DNA of 64,000 bases from NIOZ-UU13 sp035528395 (GTDB lineage Bacteria > Planctomycetota > Phycisphaerae > Sedimentisphaerales > Anaerobacaceae). Numbering within the stretch: position 1 is the first letter of the stretch; each line of letters starts with the position of its first letter. Below are positions 9,014 through 15,322 of the stretch, piece by piece. A program made the position numbers and the translations under genes. The stretch spans positions 1-64,000 of the forward strand of contig DATKYR010000029.1 in NCBI GenBank assembly GCA_035528395.1, written 5' to 3'. A model generated the notes under the pieces. It was not told the DNA's origin. It ran no database searches and saw nothing but the letters and a program-made list of their open reading frames with translations.

Positions 9014-9514
9014 ATGTACGTATTTCTTCTTGATACTTGTATTTGGTCATACTGGTTTGATGTGAAAAGAGAGAAGAATTTGAAAGTTAAAAGCCACATC
9101 CAAAAGTTGCCATCTGATTCTATCTTGGGAATATCTATTATCAGTTGGGGCGAAGTAGTCTACGGTCATAAAGTGGAATCTCCAAATGAAACACCTATTC
9201 AGGCTGAATATATTCAGTTCATTAAATCCAAACGTCCAAAGACCTTTGAAATTGACATACATACCGCCAACAAGTACGGGGAGATAAGGGCACTGTTGTT
9301 TGAAAAATATGCACCTAAAATAAGAAAACCTGGCCTTCGTCCCGAACAACTAATTGATCCTGTTACTTCAAGAGAACTTGGAATCCAGGAAAACGATCTG
9401 TGGATTGCAGCTCAAGCAATGGTTCGAAATATGACGTTGGCTACTGATGATAAACTGAGTCGCATTCGTGAAGTTGCGGGTGATGAACTGCACATCGAAA
9501 ATTGGACAACATGA
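9014..9514 (+). CDS. PIN-domain nuclease (VapC-like)
   Basis: The 166-residue protein has the acidic set of PIN nucleases: D7 in FLLDTC, E47 in SWGEVVYG, D128 in ENDLWIAAQA and D145/D146 in ATDDKL. It should be a Mg-dependent ribonuclease. VapC toxins are usually paired with a small DNA-binding antitoxin, and none is visible here. Instead the ATG sits one base after the stop of the methyltransferase gene, so the two are likely translated together. About 30 residues between E47 and D128 exceed the minimal VapC fold. Toxin activity is inferred from fold only. Confidence 0.82.
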   Translation: MYVFLLDTCIWSYWFDVKREKNLKVKSHIQKLPSDSILGISIISWGEVVYGHKVESPNETPIQAEYIQFIKSKRPKTFEIDIHTANKYGEIRALLFEKYAPKIRKPGLRPEQLIDPVTSRELGIQENDLWIAAQAMVRNMTLATDDKLSRIREVAGDELHIENWTT

Positions 9515-9646
9515 GGTTTTGGGTCTAATTATTTTTATTTGAAATTTAGGACCGCGTCCCCGCCGTTTTGTCAGAAAAGAAAGCATAGATCCCCGGCAGA
9601 AAAGCAAGTGAGCACACACCGGGGACAAGCTCCGACCTGTGGGGAT

Positions 9647-10243
9647 TCAAAAATTCAAAACCGCGAATTCCTTATGATAGAGCTTTGCTGCTCTATCATA
9701 GGCCTTGGCGGCTTCGATTTCACCGTCGAAGTATCCGATGACTCTGGGGTTTCCCTCTGCCCGTATCTGCGCCTGCCATTTTTTATTGCTTTTTTGCCAG
9801 GTTACGCCGTGGTATTTCGAGTGAGCGCCCTTTTGCTTGATGCATGGTTTGTTGATGGTGTTCTGGGATTTGGTGGCGGGTCTTAGGTTTGCCTTTCGAT
9901 TGTCGAGGCCGTTACGGTTGATATGATCAACGACGAGAGGATGGGGCGGGTTTAAGATTTCGCGGTGCATCTTAATAGTGCGTTTTTTCTTGTTTACGGG
10001 GTCCCAGATACAACGAGCAGCATAAAAGGTGCTTGAGCCTTTGCTGACATACCATTTGTGTTTGCTCAAGCGCTCGTAATCTTCCGGGTCCACGATGGCG
10101 TATTTGCCCTGAGTGAGTGGTATTCGGCGAAATGGGTAGCCATATCGGAAACGGCGGTAGGCAAGCACAATCCAAACGATCGGCCGCCCTATCCAGCCCG
10201 GAATTGTAAAAGACAGAACAACCTTGATAATTCTCTCCCCCAC
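9647..10243 (-). CDS. HNH endonuclease with AP2 DNA-binding domain
   Basis: The 198-residue protein starts at GTG and ends in an AP2 domain (about 140-198: YHGVTWQKSNKKWQAQI ... GYFDGEIEAAKAYDRAA). The middle (about 90-135) has the HNH core MHREIL, VVDHINRNGLDNRKANLR, in which H and N residues form the metal site. Together this is the architecture of mobile or homing-type HNH endonucleases that are common in planctomycetes. The N-terminal 40 residues include a hydrophobic stretch (IIKVVLSFTI, GRPIVWIVLAY) that is unusual for a nuclease. It may lie on a mobile unit, although no flanking repeats were identified. Confidence 0.82.
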   Translation of the reverse strand: MGERIIKVVLSFTIPGWIGRPIVWIVLAYRRFRYGYPFRRIPLTQGKYAIVDPEDYERLSKHKWYVSKGSSTFYAARCIWDPVNKKKRTIKMHREILNPPHPLVVDHINRNGLDNRKANLRPATKSQNTINKPCIKQKGAHSKYHGVTWQKSNKKWQAQIRAEGNPRVIGYFDGEIEAAKAYDRAAKLYHKEFAVLNF

Positions 10244-10916
10244 GAACTGGTGAGTAGTGAGTAGTGAGTCGTTAATTGGTTAATTAGTGATTAGAGAATT
10301 AGTTAATTGGTTATTGACCTGGCTCCTTCGGCTGCCCCTTCGACCCTTCGGCAAGCTCAGGACAAGCTTCCTTCGACTGCCCCTTCGACTTCGCTCAGGG
10401 CTTCGGCTAATTAAGGACAAGCCTATAATTAGAGCTACCTGCGTGTTTGTGTCGAAATTTGACGAATTTTGAAACGGAGCCGGAAGCGTAAGCGCTTAAT
10501 TAGAAATGACTTAAAAAATTTTATAAAAATTTGATTTTTGCTCTAAGGTATCAGCGTTTTTGATTGAGAAATCGCGGATATTTTACCTATCTTAACACCT
10601 AATTCCGAACGCCAGGCGTGCGAATAATCAGTAATATTGTCATCCCCGGGAAAGCGGGGACACCAATCACTAATCACTATCTTTGCCAGCGTTTTTGCCT
10701 GTACCCCTGTGCTTTCTTGCGAAAGCAAGAACAGGGGTGACGCAGGCACAGGTGATTGAAAGTGCTCGATGCTGTATTCTCGATACTGGGAACTTGCGCC
10801 TTCGCTATCCTTCTTCGCCAAGGCTACGAAGGAACCAGCTATGGCGTGACAGGACGGCGGACAAGTCGGCAGACAAGCGACACTCGATTTTTCCTTTAAA
10901 AAACACCGATTTTTTC
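10244..10916. repeat. Repeat-rich intergenic region
   Basis: There is no gene here. The region contains an AT-rich tract of ttaattggttaatt units (10270-10316) and a cluster of cttcgac/gctcagg repeats (10335-10409). A palindromic element resembling gtcatccccgggaaagcgggg lies near 10637-10660. A hairpin around 10707-10737 has cccctgt...gcgaaagc...acagggg. These belong to the same dispersed families seen elsewhere in the window. Confidence 0.55.
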
Positions 10917-10946
10917 TTGACGACAGGATTGCCAATATGGTATAAA
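10917..10946 (+). promoter_or_regulatory. Promoter of the LamG protein gene
   Basis: A sigma70-like promoter has -35 TTGACG (10917-10922) and -10 TATAAA (10941-10946), separated by 18 bases. The surrounding ttttttcttga and tggtataaataa are shared with the promoter at 33499-33528 in front of the paralogous gene. The start of transcription would be about 335 bases before the gene. Confidence 0.65.
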
Positions 10947-11025
10947 TAAATTTAGCTGAGCCTGATTATTATTGGTCCTTTGGTGTATGTGGCCCTTATG
11001 GCTTCCGAATAGAGGAGGAGTTATT

Positions 11026-11106
11026 GTGTATGACGCGATACACAGAATTAGCATGGGGGCTGTGTTCTTCGCAAGTAAAGATTCTTATATTCCAATTAAC
11101 AACTAA
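11026..11106 (+). CDS. Possible 26-residue leader ORF
   Basis: A GTG at 11026 follows the strong ribosome site agaggaggag (11011-11020) and opens a frame of 26 codons ending at TAA 11104-11106. It lies in the long leader between the promoter and the LamG protein gene, just before the conserved hairpin element. The ribosome site is the main evidence. The product (VYDAIHRISMGAVFFA...) is not recognised. A leader peptide with a regulatory role is possible but unproven. Confidence 0.3.
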   Translation: MYDAIHRISMGAVFFASKDSYIPINN

Positions 11107-11116
11107 GATTAGGCTT

Positions 11117-11162
11117 TTGCCTGTCCCGGCGTGGCCGAGCCACGACGGAAAGGAAGGAGGTA
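11117..11162 (+). promoter_or_regulatory. Conserved leader element with hairpin (copy 1)
   Basis: A 46-base element begins ttgcctgtc and contains the perfect hairpin cgtggc-cga-gccacg. It ends in ggaaaggaaggaggta, which resembles a ribosome site but has no start codon behind it. It is nearly identical to 33698-33743 in the leader of the paralogous gene. There, one stem change (C to T) is tolerated as a G-U pair. It is a candidate cis-acting RNA element. A related hairpin at 53733-53752 shows that the palindrome also circulates as a dispersed repeat. Confidence 0.5.
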
Positions 11163-11287
11163 ACAGCAAATCGTAAAAAAGTTATCCTGGGCAGATATAA
11201 ACGATTTGCGATTCTTTATTTTCGAGTGTTTTGGTGTGTGGCCAAAGCAAAATTCCTAATTATTTTATTTTTTTAAGGAGGACAATT

Positions 11288-13396
11288 ATGTCTAAGAAAT
11301 TGATTTATCTGGTCTCTTTTGTTTTTGTGCTGGGCCTGGTTTTGACAAGCGCAGCTAATGCAAACCTTATCGGCTGGTGGAGGTTTGACGACGACTTTCT
11401 GGATTCCTCCGGTCAGGGTAACGATGGCGTCCCTGAAGGCAATCCGACTTTCGTGGCAGGAAAAGTAGGCAATGCTCTACAGCTTGGCGGCTCCGATTAT
11501 GTTGTAATCGATGCCGTAGCAGATGACAAGACGGTCAACGATATTACGCTTTGCCTATGGCTCAAAACCTCCAGCAATGACGCGGAAATAATCGCTATTA
11601 ATACCTCAGGTGCCGGCAACGTGATGAGGCTGGCTGTCGACAGTGGAAGCTTGGTCATCGATGAATCCGACCCACAGGGACACTCCACCACTCCTATTGA
11701 TGACGGCGAGTGGCATTTCCTGACTTACGTCAGGAACGGGGCCACCGGATATATATATGTCGACGGAGTTCAGGAAAATTCATATGCGGCCGGTTTTAGT
11801 TTTAGCGCTAATGACCTGTGGTCAATAGGCCAGGAATGGGACAGCGGCGGCCCGAGCGGCTTTTTAACCGGGACTGTGGATGACGTTTACGTCTATGACC
11901 GCGCTCTGACAGATGACGAGATTCAGGCTGTTATGAAAGGTGTAGGATATCCGTACGCCTTGGGTCCCAGCCCGGCCGATGGTGACTACATTGAGGATAC
12001 CTGGGTGAACCTTAGCTGGAGGCCGGGAGATTTTGCCCTCTCGCACGATGTGTACTTAGGCGAGAATTTAAACGATGTAACCAACGGCACCGGCGATACA
12101 TTCAAAGGCAACCAGGCCGCGACGAGTTATATTGTCGGCTTTCCCGGATTTCCTTATCCGGATGGTCTGGTTCCGGGCACGACATACTACTGGCGAATCG
12201 ATGAGGTCAATGACACCGAGCCGAATAGTCCCTGGACAGGAAAAGTCTGGAGCTTTACAGTGCCACCCAAGACCTCCTATTTACCCGACCCGGCGGATGG
12301 CACCGAGCTTGTTGACCTGGATGTGAGGCTTAGCTGGACGGCAGGCTTCGGTTCGAAATTGCACTATATATACTTCGGTGATAATTTTGACGATGTCAAC
12401 AACGCCGCCGGAGGTCTCCCACAGGGAACTGCAACCTATACTCCCGGCACACTTGAAATGGCTAAGACTTACTACTGGCGGGTCGATGAGTTTGATGTTA
12501 TCGGCACGTATAAAGGCGATGTCTGGAGCTTTACTACCCAGGGTGCCGTCGAAAGTCTGGACCCGGTGAATGGCGCTGTGGATGTAAAACAGACACAGAT
12601 TATTAAGTGGTCACCGAGTGTTTTTGCAGCTTCGCATCAAATATACTTCGGCACAGATAAAGACACCGTACGCAATGCCGATAGCGGCTCGCCGGAGTAT
12701 AAAGGCACCAGTGACCTTGATTCTGAGAGCTATGACCCCGGGAAGCTTGAGTGGGATACCACCTACTATTGGCGTATTGATGAGGTAAATAACGCCAATA
12801 CCGACAGTCCGTGGGTGGGCAATGTCTGGAGCTTTACGACAGCCAACTTCCTTATCGTGGACGATTTTGAATCTTACAATGACCTTGACCCCGCCGACCC
12901 CGATAGCAACAGGATATTTAATGTGTGGCTGGACGGATACGGCGTCCCGACAAACGGCTCTCTCGTTGGTTATGAGAATCCTCCCTTTGCTGAGCAAACT
13001 ATCGTTCACGGAGGCAGCCAGTCGATGCCGCTTTACTACGACAACAGTGTTGGGTACTCTGAGGCAACTTTGACGTTGACTTACCCGCGTGACTGGACCG
13101 AGAAAGGTGTCGACACGCTGACGATTTGGTTCAGAGGCAGTTCAACTAACGCTGCTGAGACGTTATATGTTGCTCTCAATGGCAGCGCGGTGGTCAATAA
13201 CGATAATCCTGATGCAGCACAGACAGGCAGCTGGACAGAATGGAGTATCCCCCTGCAGGCGTTTGCAGACCAGGGCGTGAACCTTGCCGACGTCAATACG
13301 ATTGCTCTTGGATTAGGTGATAAGAACAATCCGCAGGCCGGTGGTTCAGGTACAATGTACTTCGATGATATTCAATTGTATCCTCCGGCACCGTAA
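11288..13396 (+). CDS. Secreted LamG and FN3/Ig-like repeat protein
   Basis: A 702-residue exported protein. The start at 11288 has aaggagg in front and gives a signal peptide (MSKKLIYLVSFVFVLGLVL...ANA). A LamG/concanavalin-like domain (about 25-215, with GWWRFDDDFLDSSG and FLTGTVDDVYVYDRAL) comes next. Three beta-sandwich modules (about 220-535) follow, each with a LSW or KWSP start and TYYWR(I/V)DE ... VWSFT end. The C-terminal jelly-roll-like domain (about 540-702) ends in GTMYFDDIQLYPPAP. The modules suggest carbohydrate or surface binding. No catalytic motif or sorting signal is evident. Its paralogue is at 33933-37229, and promoter, leader and terminator are shared too. Confidence 0.85.
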   Translation: MSKKLIYLVSFVFVLGLVLTSAANANLIGWWRFDDDFLDSSGQGNDGVPEGNPTFVAGKVGNALQLGGSDYVVIDAVADDKTVNDITLCLWLKTSSNDAEIIAINTSGAGNVMRLAVDSGSLVIDESDPQGHSTTPIDDGEWHFLTYVRNGATGYIYVDGVQENSYAAGFSFSANDLWSIGQEWDSGGPSGFLTGTVDDVYVYDRALTDDEIQAVMKGVGYPYALGPSPADGDYIEDTWVNLSWRPGDFALSHDVYLGENLNDVTNGTGDTFKGNQAATSYIVGFPGFPYPDGLVPGTTYYWRIDEVNDTEPNSPWTGKVWSFTVPPKTSYLPDPADGTELVDLDVRLSWTAGFGSKLHYIYFGDNFDDVNNAAGGLPQGTATYTPGTLEMAKTYYWRVDEFDVIGTYKGDVWSFTTQGAVESLDPVNGAVDVKQTQIIKWSPSVFAASHQIYFGTDKDTVRNADSGSPEYKGTSDLDSESYDPGKLEWDTTYYWRIDEVNNANTDSPWVGNVWSFTTANFLIVDDFESYNDLDPADPDSNRIFNVWLDGYGVPTNGSLVGYENPPFAEQTIVHGGSQSMPLYYDNSVGYSEATLTLTYPRDWTEKGVDTLTIWFRGSSTNAAETLYVALNGSAVVNNDNPDAAQTGSWTEWSIPLQAFADQGVNLADVNTIALGLGDKNNPQAGGSGTMYFDDIQLYPPAP

Positions 13397-13456
13397 GCCG
13401 GTATTTGCCTGGTAATTAAAATTGATTCGTTGATATAACAGATTCGTGTCACTTCG

Positions 13457-13490
13457 GGGCCTATACCAATTTGGTATAGGCCCTTTTTTT
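13457..13490 (+). terminator. Intrinsic terminator after the LamG protein gene
   Basis: A perfect 12-base stem (gggcctatacca / tggtataggccc) with a 3-base loop is followed by seven T residues. The same hairpin occurs at 37308-37341 after the paralogous gene. Confidence 0.9.
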
Positions 13491-13579
13491 AATTGACAAT
13501 TGATTATTACTGTTGACAATTTATTATTAAGGATGAGTTGTGGGATTTGTTCTGAGACGTGGCTTTGGAGTAAAATACC

Positions 13580-14389
13580 ATGATTGGCATAATAGGTGCT
13601 AAAACAATAGGCGGCGTAAACAATATGGGGCGGTTCGCACGGTTTGTCTGGCAGTCAACGATTGTGTCTTTGCGGTGTTGTCTGAGCCCTCGCACGTACC
13701 CGTTGATATGGACACAAATGAATATCATCGGTGTTCGCAGTGTCCCGGTTGTTATGATAACGGGTGCGTTTGTGGGAATGACATTGGCGGTCCAGGCGTA
13801 CGACCAGCTTGCGGGTATGGGACTGGAAGAGCACTTAGGCGTTCTGATTAATATCTCAGTAGTGAAGGAATTAGGGCCTGTGCTCGCGGCGGTTATGTTG
13901 GCCGGGCGTATCGGGGGAGCTTTGACCGCTGAGCTGGGAACGATGAATGTTACCGAACAAATTGACGCGGTCAGGAGTATGGGGACGGACCCGATACGAT
14001 ATCTGGTTGCACCGAGAGTTCTGGCATGCCTGCTGCTTACCCCATTTCTGATTATTTATGCGGACTTGATGGGCATCATCGGCGGATATTTTGTAAGCGT
14101 TATCCAATTGGACATAAACAGTCGGGCGTATTGGCTCCATAGTGCCAACGGCGTAGAGCTGTGGGATATATCTATCGGTGTTATAAAAGGTTTGTTCTTT
14201 GGTGTAGCGATTGCAGTTATTAGCTGTTATAAGGGCTTTACCTGCAGGGAAGGCGCACAGGGCGTAGGGCAGGCGTGCACGGAAGCATTTGTTGCCAGTT
14301 TTATTTCCATATTAGCACTGGATTTTGCACTGGCGGTGATTTTCAAAGCGATTTACAATACATTTTGGCAGCTCAAAAGTCTGGTTTAA
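13580..14389 (+). CDS. MlaE-family ABC transporter permease
   Basis: The 269-residue protein matches the MlaE/YrbE permease family of phospholipid transporters. It has an amphipathic N-terminus, the conserved VVKELGPVLAAVMLAGRIGGALTAE block (near residues 95-120), then EQIDAVRSMGTDP and several membrane helices. The family moves lipids between inner and outer membrane. The ATPase partner starts about 60 bases downstream. No MCE-domain (MlaD) gene follows, so the transporter set is incomplete here. Confidence 0.9.
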   Translation: MIGIIGAKTIGGVNNMGRFARFVWQSTIVSLRCCLSPRTYPLIWTQMNIIGVRSVPVVMITGAFVGMTLAVQAYDQLAGMGLEEHLGVLINISVVKELGPVLAAVMLAGRIGGALTAELGTMNVTEQIDAVRSMGTDPIRYLVAPRVLACLLLTPFLIIYADLMGIIGGYFVSVIQLDINSRAYWLHSANGVELWDISIGVIKGLFFGVAIAVISCYKGFTCREGAQGVGQACTEAFVASFISILALDFALAVIFKAIYNTFWQLKSLV

Positions 14390-14449
14390 TAACAACGTTC
14401 CCCCGCCGGTAACAAGCGGGGCCAGGCAGCGAACAAAAAAGAACAGCAA

Positions 14450-15304
14450 GTGAAAAAGAAATACAAAAATAATTTCGACAAGGAGACAAGCTCCAACGGC
14501 GTGCTTGTGGTTAAGAACCTTACTAAAAGGTTCGGCAGTAATGTCGTTCTGGATAATATTTCTCTGACATTCGAGAAAGGCAAGACGACCGTTGTGATTG
14601 GCCCGAGCGGATGCGGCAAAACTGTTTTAATAAAACATTTGATAGTGTTATTGAGGCCGAACTCCGGTGAGGTTTATTTTAAGGACCAACAAATCAATAA
14701 TCTGAGTGAGAATGAATTAAACAAAATCCGTACACATTACGGTTTTCTTTTCCAGGGAGGGGCATTGTTTGACAGTCTCAGCGTTACTGAAAATATAATA
14801 TTTCCGATAAGACAGCACTGTAAGATAATCAATTGGAGAGAGGTCGAAGAGCTTGTAAAGGCCAAATTAGCTATGGTGGGCCTTGACGGTTTTCAACAAT
14901 TTTACCCGGCGAATCTCTCCGGAGGCCAGCGAAAGAGAGTGGCATTGGCAAGGGCAATTGCGCTAAATCCGGAGATAATTTTATATGATGAACCGACAAC
15001 GGGGCTGGACCCTATCCGTTCAGATGTTATCAACGAGCTCGTTTTGAAACTGCAAAAAGAGCTTGGTATAACATCCATCGTTGTTACCCATGATATGAGA
15101 AGCGCCTATAAAATAGCAGACCGTATCATTATGCTGCATAACGGCAAAATTGTTGCCGATGGCGATGCCGACCATATTCGTAACCATCCCCATCCTATTG
15201 TTCAACAGTTCATCAACGGACAGGTCAGCGAAGACGACCTTTCAGTCCTGCGGATGAGCGGAACCATTTCCCAAGCCCAGTTCCTGCCTCGGGATTTTGA
15301 GTAA
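14450..15304 (+). CDS. MlaF-type ABC transporter ATP-binding protein
   Basis: The 284-residue ATPase starts at GTG. It has Walker A GPSGCGKT (about 50), the signature LSGGQRKR (about 160), Walker B IILYDEPTTGLDP and the switch His in VVTHD. It is the partner of the upstream MlaE-type permease. The C-terminal extension (SGTISQAQFLPRDFE) goes beyond the usual end of MlaF. The oxidase gene follows after 18 bases. Confidence 0.9.
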   Translation: MKKKYKNNFDKETSSNGVLVVKNLTKRFGSNVVLDNISLTFEKGKTTVVIGPSGCGKTVLIKHLIVLLRPNSGEVYFKDQQINNLSENELNKIRTHYGFLFQGGALFDSLSVTENIIFPIRQHCKIINWREVEELVKAKLAMVGLDGFQQFYPANLSGGQRKRVALARAIALNPEIILYDEPTTGLDPIRSDVINELVLKLQKELGITSIVVTHDMRSAYKIADRIIMLHNGKIVADGDADHIRNHPHPIVQQFINGQVSEDDLSVLRMSGTISQAQFLPRDFE

Positions 15305-15322
15305 TAGTCAGAAAGAACACAA

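Noticed and set aside
11132..11150. tRNA-like D-arm pattern (ggcgtggccgag) in the leader
   Set aside because: No acceptor stem, anticodon arm or T-arm around it; it is part of the hairpin element.
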